DNA from: an uncultured Clostridium sp.
GTDB taxonomy: Bacteria > Bacillota > Clostridia > Clostridiales > Clostridiaceae
Length of the DNA: 64,000 bases
Direction of reading: 5' to 3'
NCBI GenBank assembly: GCA_937927335.1
Contig: CALBDU010000083.1
Location: 124,001-188,000, forward strand
Made by a program: the position numbers and the translations under genes. Position 1 is the stretch's first letter. Every line of letters starts with the position of its first letter. This document shows, piece by piece, positions 1-9,107 of this stretch. The notes beneath the pieces were generated by a model. That model was not told where the DNA came from and made no database searches. It was given only the letters and a program-made list of their open reading frames with translations.

Positions 1-1
1 T

Positions 2-934
2 ACAGCAAATAAGGTTACTAAGCCGGAAGAGGTTCAGATGCTTTGGAAGAACCCGTCTGTGCAGGATAACTTCGAGCCAGGATCTATATTTAAGGTAGTT
101 ACTGCCGCCAGCGCCCTGGAGTATGGAGTTGGCCTTAATGATACATACAGCTGCAACGGCAGCATCAAGGTGGACGGTACGGTTATGCACTGCTGGGATT
201 TAAACGGCCATGGTACTGAAACCTTTATAGATATAATCAAAAATTCCTGTAACCCAGGCTTCGCTGAGTTAGGACAGAAGCTTGGCAAGGAGAAGCTTTT
301 GGCTACTGCCAATAAGCTGGGCTTTGGACAAAAAACAGGTATAGATCTTCCAGGGGAATCCTCAGGACTATTGCGCAGTGCCAGCAAAATAAACCGGGTG
401 GACCTGGCTGCATTATCCTTTGGACAAGGGCTGGCAGTAAACCAGGTACAGTATATGGCGGCCTTTAATGCTATTGCTAACGGAGGCACATGGATAAGGC
501 CCCATATTATGAAGCAGGTTATGCATACTGATGGTTCAAACAACCAGGTCGTGGATAAGACCTATAATGATTTTGGTAAAAAGACAGTGTATAACAGCCA
601 GCTTTCAGCTACGCTCAGACAGGATTTAATAAAGGTTGTTACAGAAGGTGCAGGGAAAAATGCATTTGTTGAAGGTTTGGATATAGCAGGAAAAACGGGT
701 ACTGCTCAAATAGCAGACCCTGCTACTGGAAGATATGCAGAAGGTAAATATATGTCCTCCTTCGTTGGAATGGCTCCGGCTTCAGACCCTAAAATCACAC
801 TTTTGGTAACTATTAACCAGCCTGGCGGTTCCAAGTATTATGCAGGTGAAGTATCTGCACCTGTAGCTAAGGAATTATTCCAGGAAATATTTAATTATAT
901 GGCCTTCAAAGGTGAAAATAAGGTTTTAAATTAG
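2..934 (+). CDS. Class B penicillin-binding protein, C-terminal part (5' truncated)
   Basis: D,D-transpeptidase that cross-links peptidoglycan outside the membrane. The reading frame is already open at the window edge, so the N-terminus (membrane anchor and dimerisation domain) lies upstream. All three active-site motifs are visible: the serine motif SxxK as GSIFK near codon 24, SxN as SCN in KNSCNPGF, and the KTGT box in AGKTGTAQ. Spacing and the surrounding FEPGS context fit the SpoVD/PBP2/FtsI group. No PASTA repeat follows the transpeptidase domain; the protein ends shortly after it, so SpoVD (which carries a C-terminal PASTA in Bacillus) is not certain. Substrate stage (septum or spore cortex) cannot be decided here. 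Confidence 0.93.
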   Translation, partial: TANKVTKPEEVQMLWKNPSVQDNFEPGSIFKVVTAASALEYGVGLNDTYSCNGSIKVDGTVMHCWDLNGHGTETFIDIIKNSCNPGFAELGQKLGKEKLLATANKLGFGQKTGIDLPGESSGLLRSASKINRVDLAALSFGQGLAVNQVQYMAAFNAIANGGTWIRPHIMKQVMHTDGSNNQVVDKTYNDFGKKTVYNSQLSATLRQDLIKVVTEGAGKNAFVEGLDIAGKTGTAQIADPATGRYAEGKYMSSFVGMAPASDPKITLLVTINQPGGSKYYAGEVSAPVAKELFQEIFNYMAFKGENKVLN

Positions 935-998
935 TCATGTTTTAAAGATTTTTGTATAAGGTTATACTAGAAGTGAGATTTAATTTAAAATAATTTAT

Positions 999-1041
999 AA
1001 AGGTCTGCAAATCAGCTGGGATGCTGATAATGCAGACCTTT
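999..1041. terminator. Bidirectional intrinsic terminator
   Basis: Perfect 11-bp inverted repeat, AAAGGTCTGCA at 999-1009 and TGCAGACCTTT at 1031-1041, between the end of the PBP gene and the convergent secreted-protein gene. It can stop transcription from both sides, although the T-tract is short. Confidence 0.7.
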
Positions 1042-1052
1042 GACTTTGAAGC

Positions 1053-1736
1053 TTATTTACCTGCTGCTTTTAAAATTGCAGCCTGGTGACGTTGATCTTT
1101 ATGGTTGTCCAAATGTCTGGTGCTGTTTAAAAAATGAATATCAATTACTCCATCCATTCCATTGTCTTTTACTGCATCCAGATTTATTCCCGTGCCATAA
1201 CCCTCAGACCGGTTTTTTACAGTTGCCTCCGCCGGGGCTGAATCAAGTCCCGCGTGAGGCATGGCAGTCATGGAGGCGGCGATGTATTGTCCATTTATGC
1301 TTACTACAACAGGTCTTCTTTCCCAGGAAAACCCGCCCCATATGCTTTTAATGATATTTGTGTCAGCTTCAGTTACTGCCTCTCCGTCCAGATGGTTTGT
1401 TCCATAGGTCCTTTTGATTTTGAAGGACTTCCCTGTATTCAGGTCCTTAACCTCTATTGTTGTCCCCCTTGGTATCAAATTATTTACCTTGGACCATTCA
1501 ATAAGCTGCCCGAACTTTGGTGCTGCATTTTCTGTGCTTACTGATTTTTTCTGTGACTGGATGGGCATGCCGCCTCTTGAAAGCGTCTGATTGTTTGCTG
1601 CAGCTGCAGCTGCAACAGTGATAGCGGCAGCCTGGTTCACTTTTGTGGTGGCTGCTGCACCGGCATTCAGCGTTCCTGCGAATATAACTGCAGATAGGGT
1701 AAGGAAAGCTGCTGCCTCTTTGATTGATTTTTTCAT
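1053..1736 (-). CDS. Secreted protein of unknown function
   Basis: 227 residues. The N-terminus (MKKSIKEAAAFLTLSAVIFAG then an Ala-rich stretch) is a signal peptide. A low-complexity Ala/Thr linker follows to about residue 70, then a compact C-terminal domain with FGQLIEWSKVNNLIPRG, an IEVKDLNTGKSF strand pair, WERRPVVV and a His-containing end (HFLNSTRH). From memory this domain recurs in clostridial and bacillar exported proteins, sometimes after LysM or SH3 domains, and has no assigned activity; conserved His and Asp residues suggest a wall-active or hydrolytic fold, but that is a guess. The start is preceded by GAGGAG on the minus strand. It is convergent with the PBP gene. Confidence 0.8.
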   Translation of the reverse strand: MKKSIKEAAAFLTLSAVIFAGTLNAGAAATTKVNQAAAITVAAAAAANNQTLSRGGMPIQSQKKSVSTENAAPKFGQLIEWSKVNNLIPRGTTIEVKDLNTGKSFKIKRTYGTNHLDGEAVTEADTNIIKSIWGGFSWERRPVVVSINGQYIAASMTAMPHAGLDSAPAEATVKNRSEGYGTGINLDAVKDNGMDGVIDIHFLNSTRHLDNHKDQRHQAAILKAAGK

Positions 1737-1915
1737 TAGGTACTCCTCATTCTGCCTGCGAGGTTAGTTGACGGGTTAGGGAAGAGGATTCCCAGCATTT
1801 GCTTCACCCCAAATTGATATATCCCCCGCTGCTTAATTGCATTCGGCGTATTTGACAGATTGTCCATTTCATTAAACTATAAATAAAATGAAATGTCCAT
1901 GGTATTTCCTGACGG

Positions 1916-3520
1916 TTATTTTAAATTTTTGTAAACTAAGGCTCCATTTATATAGGTTTCTGATACATTTATACTGTCAATTTCTTCAGGGCCTATTTCA
2001 AGTATATCCTGATCAAGTATTATGAAGTCTGCATAACAACCTGGCTTCAGGATGCCTGTACCCTTAATACCGCAGGCCTCTGTGGCTTCTCTGGTATAGA
2101 GGCAGATAGCGGTTTCCACATCAAGTGCATTTTCTCTGCCATTATCAGTTCCGTCGTAGGAAACTCTTGTAACAGCAGCTTTAATTGCTGTAAAAGGATT
2201 AGATGGATCGGACCAGGCAGTAGCTGGAGCATCGGATGAAAATGCAAGCTTAACTCCGGATTGAAGAATATGCTTATAGGGGTAAGTTTTTTTAGTTCTG
2301 ATTAGCCCCAGGTTCTTAAGGTAGCTTTCGATTTCAGCATAAATGAAAATTGGCTGAGATACAAAGAAAAATCCCTTTTCTGATGATTTTCTAATTGCAC
2401 TGTCTGTTGGCATTGCTGCATGGTCTATTCTTATGCAGGGCTTATCAGTGAGCCAGCAATTTTTTACATACAAGGTATTTACCACCAGGTCGATTGCCTG
2501 TTCACCCATTGCATGCACCGATATCTGCAGTTGATTTTTTTCTGCATAATCTGCCGCCTTGAGTAATTCATCACAGGTGATAGTCTGAAGTCCATAGTTG
2601 TTTTCATCCTTAAAATATGGTGGATCAATCCATGCTGTTTTGCCGGAGATACTGCCGTCAGCCATAATTTTTATGCCGCCGATGAAAATTCTGTTTTCAG
2701 GATTCCTTTTGTCAACCGGCAGCCTTCCTGATTTTTTTAGCTGGTCCCATTGGTAATACAGCACGACTCGCTGCTTCAATCCTTTTTCAGCAGCTTTTAT
2801 GTATATGTTATAATAATCCTCAGGGGTAGTCTCAGCAAGGCATTCGGCCATTGAGGTAATACCCTGGGATAAAAGTATGGTGCTGAGCAGTGCCAGGTTA
2901 TCCGCGCTAACATCCATTGTAGGCTTTGGTATCATTGAGTAAACAAGGTCCTTTGCGCATTCCCGCAGGATGCCAGTGGGCTCTCCGTTTTCATCTCTGT
3001 CAATTTTTCCTCCTGCAGGGTCTGGAGTATCTTTATTGATGCCGGCCAATTGAAGTGCTCTGCTGTTTACCACTGCAATATGGAAGCAGGTTCGCATAAT
3101 AAAGACAGGTACATCTGGGGATGCTTTATCCAAATCCCATCGATTGGGGGAGCGTCCTTCAGATAATTTGTTTTCGTCATAGCCCCAGCCTTCTATCCAT
3201 GAGCCATTATCAGGAGAACATGCTCTTTTTTCCATCACCTTCTGAAGCATTTCATCAATTGAATTAACTGCAGGTGGTGTACAAGCTATTTGTTTCACAG
3301 CATTGGCCAGAAACAATGGATGCATATGGGCATCAACAAAACCAGGCAGCACTCTTTTCCCTTTAAGGTCAGTGCAGGCGGCTGCAGTTTCTTTAATGTC
3401 CTTGTTACTACCTATCCAGATGATTTTTCCTGCTTCCACAACCATCGCTTCGGCGTATGGCTGCTCAGGATTGGAGGTGAAAATTCTGCCGTTATAGAAA
3501 ATATGCTTATCCATATTCAC
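1916..3520 (-). CDS. Amidohydrolase family 3 protein (YtcJ-like)
   Basis: 534 residues, usual length for YtcJ-type metal-dependent amidohydrolases. The N-terminal beta-sandwich part contains FYNGRIFTSNP, followed by the first metal-binding motif as VDAHMHPLF (HxH), a mid-protein Lys-equivalent region, ISVHAMGEQAID and DHAAMP (metal His residues), and a late FSSDAPATAW with the catalytic Asp. The C-terminal GCYADFIILD closes the composite domain. Family members hydrolyse N-acyl or formamide bonds; the substrate here is unknown. The start at 3520 has GAGGCAG eight bases upstream; a second in-frame Met follows two codons later. The gene is alone and divergent from the next. Confidence 0.9.
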   Translation of the reverse strand: MNMDKHIFYNGRIFTSNPEQPYAEAMVVEAGKIIWIGSNKDIKETAAACTDLKGKRVLPGFVDAHMHPLFLANAVKQIACTPPAVNSIDEMLQKVMEKRACSPDNGSWIEGWGYDENKLSEGRSPNRWDLDKASPDVPVFIMRTCFHIAVVNSRALQLAGINKDTPDPAGGKIDRDENGEPTGILRECAKDLVYSMIPKPTMDVSADNLALLSTILLSQGITSMAECLAETTPEDYYNIYIKAAEKGLKQRVVLYYQWDQLKKSGRLPVDKRNPENRIFIGGIKIMADGSISGKTAWIDPPYFKDENNYGLQTITCDELLKAADYAEKNQLQISVHAMGEQAIDLVVNTLYVKNCWLTDKPCIRIDHAAMPTDSAIRKSSEKGFFFVSQPIFIYAEIESYLKNLGLIRTKKTYPYKHILQSGVKLAFSSDAPATAWSDPSNPFTAIKAAVTRVSYDGTDNGRENALDVETAICLYTREATEACGIKGTGILKPGCYADFIILDQDILEIGPEEIDSINVSETYINGALVYKNLK

Positions 3521-3635
3521 TGCCTCTTTTCATAAAAAATATACAATAATTATATCACAATCATCATTCCATATAATTATAGGATTTATAATATTCCAGG
3601 GCTGAAGATTATATATGGCTTTTCAAATATAATTA

Positions 3636-3663
3636 TTGTAATTGCTTTCGAAATAGATATAAT
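3636..3663 (+). promoter_or_regulatory. Probable sigma-A promoter for the 3698 gene
   Basis: TTGTAA at 3636-3641 and TATAAT at 3658-3663 with a 16-bp spacer, 34 bases before the start codon of the next gene. Confidence 0.55.
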
Positions 3664-3697
3664 TAATATAAAGATAAATGTGAGGGGGGATTAAGTT

Positions 3698-4006
3698 ATG
3701 GCAATTTATGATTGTGATGAATGCCCTAAGAATATTGCTATTGAAGGCATAAGACCTTGTAAACAACCATTATCCCATATATGTCCCTATCATGCAGTAC
3801 GTGAAGGCGTTGCCTACCATGATACCTTAAAGGAGATACTGGGACATCTTCAGGCTGCAAAAGCAAGAATTGAATCGGACAGGAAGGAGCCCTGGCATCT
3901 GGATGAGTATTACCAGAAAATCACCGGACTCATTGATGCAGTGGAGACAGCTACGGACGAAGGGCTTATCAATGAATATAAGGAATTGTTTGAAATAACA
4001 GTATAG
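3698..4006 (+). CDS. Small Cys-containing protein of unknown function
   Basis: 102 residues, no signal or membrane segment. The N-terminal third carries four cysteines (CDECP, PCKQP, ICPYH), a pattern that could bind a metal; the rest is predicted helical and charged. RBS GAGGGGGGA precedes the ATG. It is followed after 43 bases by another small protein in the same direction, so the two may be co-transcribed. Not recognised as a named family. Confidence 0.75.
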   Translation: MAIYDCDECPKNIAIEGIRPCKQPLSHICPYHAVREGVAYHDTLKEILGHLQAAKARIESDRKEPWHLDEYYQKITGLIDAVETATDEGLINEYKELFEITV

Positions 4007-4049
4007 TTTACAGGTTCCATATGCTTTATTAAAGGATGGAGGCGTTAAT

Positions 4050-4502
4050 ATGGATATGATTTTCAAATGTAAGGTGAATAAGAATGTGGCAGATAAATTC
4101 AAGCTGGCTTTGATGCTTAACAAGGAGCAGCCCGATGATGTCATTGAAAAATTCATGCTCCAATACGTATCCGGAATAATTCCTGATAGCCAGGAACTAG
4201 ATGAAAAAGCAGCTGGACAAGGGTACTCGGGTCTGGAGTACAGTCATAAAATATTAAAGGCCTTTTTTCAGCTTGAGAGGGAGCTTGGTTATGTACCTTT
4301 TAAGGATTTGGCTGAAAGATGCAGTGATGAGGTAAATTATCCTGAAATGTTTATCCAGGATTTTAAACAGCAGTTCAGCCTGCTGATGGACCCGGATTCT
4401 AAGCCCCATGGAAAGATATTTGAGGTGGCAGATGAAAAGGTTGTTCTTTGGGATTGTGTTAAAGCAACCCTTATCAGCTACAAGGACTATTTTGAAAGAT
4501 AA
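4050..4502 (+). CDS. Hypothetical cytosolic protein
   Basis: 150 residues. Residues 1-45 (CKVNKNVADKFKLALMLNKE, then DDVIEKFMLQY) read like a short ribbon-helix or helix-helix segment of the kind found in small DNA-binding or antitoxin proteins; the rest is helical with no recognised motif. Second gene of a likely pair with the preceding Cys-containing protein, and directly followed by a terminator. Function unknown. Confidence 0.75.
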   Translation: MDMIFKCKVNKNVADKFKLALMLNKEQPDDVIEKFMLQYVSGIIPDSQELDEKAAGQGYSGLEYSHKILKAFFQLERELGYVPFKDLAERCSDEVNYPEMFIQDFKQQFSLLMDPDSKPHGKIFEVADEKVVLWDCVKATLISYKDYFER

Positions 4503-4508
4503 TAAAGA

Positions 4509-4548
4509 GCCTAAAGTGTTACCTGTTAATACTTTAGGCAGTTTTTTT
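4509..4548 (+). terminator. Intrinsic terminator
   Basis: GCCTAAAGT (4509-4517) pairs with ACTTTAGGC (4531-4539), followed by a run of seven T. Confidence 0.85.
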
Positions 4549-4583
4549 AGGTAAAGTGGAGGTAATTGCCAGGGTGTGTTATA

Positions 4584-5198
4584 ATGTTTAAAGTATATAC
4601 GAAATATTTTGAATATGGAGAAAAGGAAATTAGTTACCTGAGCCAGAAGGATAGAATCCTTGGAGAAGCCATTGCCAGGCTTGGAAAGGTGGAAAGGACG
4701 GTAATACCGGACTTGTTCCAGGCCCTTGTTTTTGCAGTAATCGGCCAGCAAATATCAGCTAAGGCTGCAGAAACCATATGGAATAGACTTCGGAATGAAG
4801 GTGAAATTACACCTTCGGGTATTTTGGAAATATCACCAGAAGTTATACAACGGTGCGGCCTTACCTATAGAAAGGTATCAAATTTAAAGGAAATTGCAGA
4901 TGCTGTTTACAGTGGCAGCTTCAACCTTACAGAGCTTAAAAGCTTTACCGATAGCCAGGTTATTAAAAGTTTGAGTACATTAAAGGGAATAGGCACCTGG
5001 ACCGCTGAAATGCTGCTTTTAAATTCCATGGAAAGACCCGATGTAGTCAGCTTTGGAGACATAGCTATAAAACGTGGTATGATGAAGCTTTATGGATTAT
5101 CTGAAATCACCAGGGATCAGTTCCAGGATTATAGGAGAAGGTATTCTCCCTATGGCTCAGTTGCTTCAATTTATCTTTGGAGGATTTCCTTTGAATAG
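4584..5198 (+). CDS. DNA-3-methyladenine glycosylase, AlkA/HhH-GPD type
   Basis: Base-excision repair enzyme that removes alkylated purines. The helix-hairpin-helix is visible as LSTLKGIGTWTAEMLLL and is followed by the GPD loop with the catalytic aspartate in FGDIAIKRGM. The N-terminal FQALVFAVIGQQIS matches the family's conserved QQIS segment. About 204 residues, the short AlkA form without an Ada fusion. Start choice: ATG 4584 has AGGGTG eight bases upstream; TTG 4566 sits only three bases after GGAGG and adds six residues. It ends 26 bases before the PLP enzyme. Confidence 0.9.
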   Translation: MFKVYTKYFEYGEKEISYLSQKDRILGEAIARLGKVERTVIPDLFQALVFAVIGQQISAKAAETIWNRLRNEGEITPSGILEISPEVIQRCGLTYRKVSNLKEIADAVYSGSFNLTELKSFTDSQVIKSLSTLKGIGTWTAEMLLLNSMERPDVVSFGDIAIKRGMMKLYGLSEITRDQFQDYRRRYSPYGSVASIYLWRISFE

Positions 5199-5224
5199 AT
5201 TTTAATTATATGAGGGGGTATATT

Positions 5225-6262
5225 ATGTACAGTTTTAAAAATGACTATAGCGAAGGCGCTCACAGCAGAATAATGGAGGCGCTTGTAAAATCAAACCTGG
5301 AGCAGTGCGATGGGTATGGTGAGGACTATTACTGCAAAAATGCCGAGGAAATAATAAAAAAGCAAATTGGCAGTGAGGATGTTTTTGTTCATTTTATATC
5401 AGGAGGTACTCAGGCAAACCTTATTGCCATATCTTCATTTCTAAGACCACATCATGCAGTTGTAGGAGCCAATACCTGCCACGTTGCGGTTCATGAGACC
5501 GGAGCTATAGAAGCCACTGGACACAAGGTGCTGACTATAGATGTAAATGACGGCAAAATAGGCCCTGACCATGTAAAGGCAGTATTAGAAGCTCATCCTG
5601 ATGAACATATGGTTAAGCCAAGGCTTGTATACATTTCAGATTCCACTGAAGTGGGCACCATATATAATAAAAAGGAACTGGAGGCACTTAGCAGCTTTTG
5701 CAAAAAAAACAACCTGCTGTTGTACATGGACGGAGCAAGACTGGGATCAGCATTAAGCTGTGCTGAAAATGATCTTACTCTAAAGGATATAAGCAGACTG
5801 ACAGATGCATTTTACATTGGAGGAACAAAAAACGGAGCTCTTCTGGGGGAAGCAATGGTTATTTGCAATAAAGCTCTTGAGGAGGATTTCCGCTATTTAA
5901 TGAAGCAGAGAGGAGCACTGCTTGCAAAGGGAAAAATAATGGGCATACAATTTCAGGAGCTATTCAGGGATAATCTGTATTTTGAACTTGCTGCCCATGC
6001 AAATGCCATGGCTGATATTCTAAGAAACGGTATAAAGGAAATGGGATTTAAATTTGTTACCGATTCACCTACAAATCAGATATTCCCTATATTCCCCATT
6101 GAAGTAATTAAGGAACTGGAGAAGGATTACAGTTTCAGCACCTGGTGCAGAGTAACAGAAGCTGAAACAGCTATCCGCCTTGTAACCAGCTGGGCTACAG
6201 ATGAAGAGGCAGTACGTCAATTCGTAGTAAGGCTAAAAGAAATTGCTTCTAGGATTAAATAA
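5225..6262 (+). CDS. Low-specificity threonine aldolase / beta-eliminating lyase family PLP enzyme
   Basis: 345 residues, fold-type I PLP enzyme that cleaves threonine or allo-threonine to glycine and acetaldehyde in characterised relatives. The start MYSFKNDYSEGAH is typical of the family. The PLP-binding Asp lies in YMDGARLGSA and the Schiff-base Lys in IGGTKNGALLGEA. ATG 5225 follows GAGGGGGT and is preferred to the in-frame ATG at 5210. It could be in one transcript with the upstream glycosylase. Confidence 0.92.
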   Translation: MYSFKNDYSEGAHSRIMEALVKSNLEQCDGYGEDYYCKNAEEIIKKQIGSEDVFVHFISGGTQANLIAISSFLRPHHAVVGANTCHVAVHETGAIEATGHKVLTIDVNDGKIGPDHVKAVLEAHPDEHMVKPRLVYISDSTEVGTIYNKKELEALSSFCKKNNLLLYMDGARLGSALSCAENDLTLKDISRLTDAFYIGGTKNGALLGEAMVICNKALEEDFRYLMKQRGALLAKGKIMGIQFQELFRDNLYFELAAHANAMADILRNGIKEMGFKFVTDSPTNQIFPIFPIEVIKELEKDYSFSTWCRVTEAETAIRLVTSWATDEEAVRQFVVRLKEIASRIK

Positions 6263-6374
6263 ATTAACAAAAAATTCTGAAAAATATTGTAATTTATAAA
6301 TAAATGTTATATGCTTATATAAAGGTCAGCATAATTGCAATGTGCTTTATGACCCTTATATACACAGAGCAGGT

Positions 6375-6398
6375 AACCGGCCTTCAGGCCGGTTTTTG
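6375..6398 (+). terminator. Intrinsic terminator
   Basis: Perfect 8-bp stem AACCGGCC / GGCCGGTT with a TTCA loop, then T-rich sequence. The region from 6263 to 6374 holds no recognisable gene. Confidence 0.85.
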
Positions 6399-6530
6399 TT
6401 TTCAACATAGTAATGCAGTATATAGAATTTAAGCCTTATACCGGCAGCTGCAACGGCGTTACCTAAGTATGGTTAAATAAGTGAACAAATTATGAAATAA
6501 ATATGCTTTGGAAAGTAAGGGGGTAATATT

Positions 6531-6773
6531 ATGAAGAGCAAATTTTCAATGATTAGTCTCGTACTGGGTTTATCAATTATAGCATTGTGCGTCATTGTAC
6601 TTGCAGGTGGAAGCAGTGCTTTTGCAATGCCGTTTATGCTTACATGTCTTGGCCTTTACCAGATATTCAATGGTGTACACTTTTATCGGCTGGACAGAAA
6701 GTCCGATGGCATATTGCTCATATCTGCAGGCATATTTATTTTCATTGTAGCAGTAAAGATTGCGGTATTTTGA
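6531..6773 (+). CDS. Small membrane protein, DUF3953-like
   Basis: 80 residues with three hydrophobic segments (about 8-27, 32-48 and 59-79). The middle pattern LGLYQIFNGVHFYRLDRK resembles the DUF3953 group of tiny Firmicute membrane proteins. RBS GGGGGTAAT precedes the ATG, and a terminator follows 12 bases after the stop, so it is a single-gene unit. Function unknown. Confidence 0.8.
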   Translation: MKSKFSMISLVLGLSIIALCVIVLAGGSSAFAMPFMLTCLGLYQIFNGVHFYRLDRKSDGILLISAGIFIFIVAVKIAVF

Positions 6774-6784
6774 TGCTCATAAAG

Positions 6785-6812
6785 GCGGGTTTCCATACCC
6801 GCTATTTTTTTT
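6785..6812 (+). terminator. Intrinsic terminator
   Basis: GCGGGT (6785-6790) and ACCCGC (6797-6802) form the stem, followed by a T-rich tail with eight consecutive T. Confidence 0.85.
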
Positions 6813-6913
6813 ATGGAAAATAGTGTTATTAATGCAATAAGTTAATGCCAAATTGCAATAAAAAATATGAAAATTAGTATAAAATTTATATGCAGAGAAA
6901 AGGGGGAAAACAA

Positions 6914-8965
6914 ATGAAAAAGGTAAGCACAAAAATATTTGCTATTCTTTTGCCTATTGTAACATTATCCGTAATTTCACTTACTGCATTGGCATACTCT
7001 TCCAGCAGACAGACTATTAATGGTGAAATTGACAGTAAAATGAGCAGCTTGCTTAGCAGCAATTCAAAAGACATTGAAAATTCATTAACAGCTCATTCAA
7101 AAATTGCTGAAGCAGTGAGCAGAGCAGTAGAAACCAGCTATAAAAATACAACCAAGGAAAATCTTCAGCTGGTCCTGGAGAAAATGATAGATTTAAACAA
7201 GGATACCATGGGAGCAGGGATATGGTTTGAGCCAAATAAATTTGATCAAAACCAGAAGTACTTCGGCCCTTATGCCTATAAAGACGGAGAAAAGGTTGCT
7301 TTTACAGATGAATACAGCAACGAGCAATATGATTATTTCCAATATGACTGGTATAAGTCAGGGGCGGCAGCTCAGGATTCAATAGTTTGGTCATCACCCT
7401 ACTATGATGATGTTTCAAAATCTACTATGGTAACTACCACTGTGCCATTTTACGATTCAGCACATAATTTTCTTGGCGTTTCCACGGCAGATATTAACAT
7501 AAAAGCTATACAAAAAAACATAGCTAACATAAAGGTGGGTAATAGCGGGAGAGCTTTTCTGGTTGATTCACAGGGCTATTATATGGCCGGAGCAGATATC
7601 AGCCAGGATAAAATAATGAAAATTAAGATTTCTGATGATGATAACGATTCAATGAAGAAATTGGGACAGCTAATATTGGCCAATAAAGAAGGAAAGTCTG
7701 AAATCAGCAATAGTAATGGTAAGAATATGGTATATTTTACTGAAATTCCGGAAACAAAGTGGAAGCTTGCTATATATATACCTGAAAAAGAGTTATATTC
7801 TAGTTCAACAACCTTAATGAATAGAATGATGATCACAGGGATAATATGCATCCTGTTGTTGATTATTTCAGTTTTTGTACTGGTAAGGTACTTAAAATCT
7901 AATATAAGGAAAGTAAATGATTTTGCTGAAAGACTGGGAAAAGGAGACTTAACGGATAAAGTTGAAATATACTCCAAGGATGAATTTGGAAGGCTTGCTT
8001 CCAGCCTAAACACCATGGCCAATAATTTCAGAGATATAGTGGCAGGGGTTTCTTCTTATTCCAGCGACCTCAGTGCAGCCAGTGAGGAGCTGTCTGCAAC
8101 TGTAGAGGAGGTAGCTTCCCAATTTGAAAACATTAATAGTTCTATTGGAAAGATAAATTCAGGGGTACAGGATACCTCAGCTACAGCAGAGGAAATATCT
8201 GCATCCATGCAGGAAATTGGCGTAAGCATTAATAGCTTATCCAGAAAGGCCTCAGATGGCAGCACAAATTCCATTGAGATCAAGGGCAGGGCAAATAATG
8301 TGCAAAGAAGTAGTCAGGAGGCAGTAATCCATACTGGAAAGGTCTATGAGGAAAAAGAAAAGAAAATTGTTGAAGCCATAAAGGAAAGTAAAACTGTAGA
8401 GGAGATTACTATTATGGCGGATACAATAGCGGCAGTGGCAGAACAAACCAACTTATTGGCACTAAATGCAGCTATTGAAGCTGCAAGAGCAGGGGAACAG
8501 GGCAAGGGCTTTGCAGTAGTAGCGGAAGAGGTGAGAAAACTGGCTGAGGAGACCTCTCAAGCAGCCAATAGCATAAAATTAGTTATAGATAAAGTAAAGC
8601 AGGCATTTAACAGACTGTCAGAAGATAGCAGCGGCTTACTGGCATTTATGGATGAAAACGTGGGAAACCAGTTTAAAAGCTTTGTAAACGTAGGGGACCA
8701 GTACCTAAAAGATGCTGAATTTTTAAGTAATATGTCCGAGGAGCTGTCCTCCATGACTGAGGACATAAGTAGAACCATGGAGGAGGTCACAGAGGGGGTT
8801 CAAAATCTATCAGATTTATCCCAAAGATCTTCAGAAAGCTCGGAGCATATAAAACAAAGTATTAACGATTCTGCTACAGCAATGGAGCAGGTGGCAAAAA
8901 CAGCCCAGGATCAGGCAGAATTAGCTCAAAGGCTTAATGAGCTTATATTAAAATTCAAAATATAA
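6914..8965 (+). CDS. Methyl-accepting chemotaxis protein with extracellular Cache domain
   Basis: 683 residues. TM1 is about residues 8-28, an extracellular dCache-like sensor spans about 35-295 (WFEPNKFDQN, GVSTADINI), TM2 is about 300-322, a HAMP linker follows, then the coiled-coil signalling domain with the diagnostic hairpin tip EQTNLLALNAAIEAARAGE. It senses a small ligand outside the cell and controls CheA through CheW. Start ATG 6914 is placed by AGGGGG at 6901-6906; an in-frame ATG eight codons earlier lacks an RBS. It ends LNELILKFKI, with no CheR-binding pentapeptide visible. It is followed by another receptor gene, each with its own regulation. Confidence 0.95.
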   Translation: MKKVSTKIFAILLPIVTLSVISLTALAYSSSRQTINGEIDSKMSSLLSSNSKDIENSLTAHSKIAEAVSRAVETSYKNTTKENLQLVLEKMIDLNKDTMGAGIWFEPNKFDQNQKYFGPYAYKDGEKVAFTDEYSNEQYDYFQYDWYKSGAAAQDSIVWSSPYYDDVSKSTMVTTTVPFYDSAHNFLGVSTADINIKAIQKNIANIKVGNSGRAFLVDSQGYYMAGADISQDKIMKIKISDDDNDSMKKLGQLILANKEGKSEISNSNGKNMVYFTEIPETKWKLAIYIPEKELYSSSTTLMNRMMITGIICILLLIISVFVLVRYLKSNIRKVNDFAERLGKGDLTDKVEIYSKDEFGRLASSLNTMANNFRDIVAGVSSYSSDLSAASEELSATVEEVASQFENINSSIGKINSGVQDTSATAEEISASMQEIGVSINSLSRKASDGSTNSIEIKGRANNVQRSSQEAVIHTGKVYEEKEKKIVEAIKESKTVEEITIMADTIAAVAEQTNLLALNAAIEAARAGEQGKGFAVVAEEVRKLAEETSQAANSIKLVIDKVKQAFNRLSEDSSGLLAFMDENVGNQFKSFVNVGDQYLKDAEFLSNMSEELSSMTEDISRTMEEVTEGVQNLSDLSQRSSESSEHIKQSINDSATAMEQVAKTAQDQAELAQRLNELILKFKI

Positions 8966-8980
8966 TAAAATAAACATCAA

Positions 8981-9015
8981 GGCGCTTAATTTATAAAGTT
9001 AAGCGCTATTATTTT
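8981..9015 (+). terminator. Intrinsic terminator
   Basis: GCGCTTAA (8982-8989) and TTAAGCGC (8999-9006) form an 8-bp stem followed by T-rich sequence after the first chemotaxis receptor. Confidence 0.75.
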
Positions 9016-9040
9016 TAATTTAAATAATAAAACAAAATTG

Positions 9041-9069
9041 TTGAAATATGTAAAATTTTACAGTAAAAT
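9041..9069 (+). promoter_or_regulatory. Probable sigma-A promoter of the second chemotaxis receptor
   Basis: TTGAAA at 9041-9046 and TAAAAT at 9064-9069 with an exact 17-bp spacer, 39 bases upstream of the start codon. Confidence 0.6.
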
Positions 9070-9107
9070 TAATTAAAGATTGTTAAATAATTATTTGGAG
9101 GTGAATT

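Noticed and set aside
34..543. 169-codon open frame antisense to the penicillin-binding protein
   Set aside because: No RBS or recognisable domain; the sense strand carries three intact active-site motifs.
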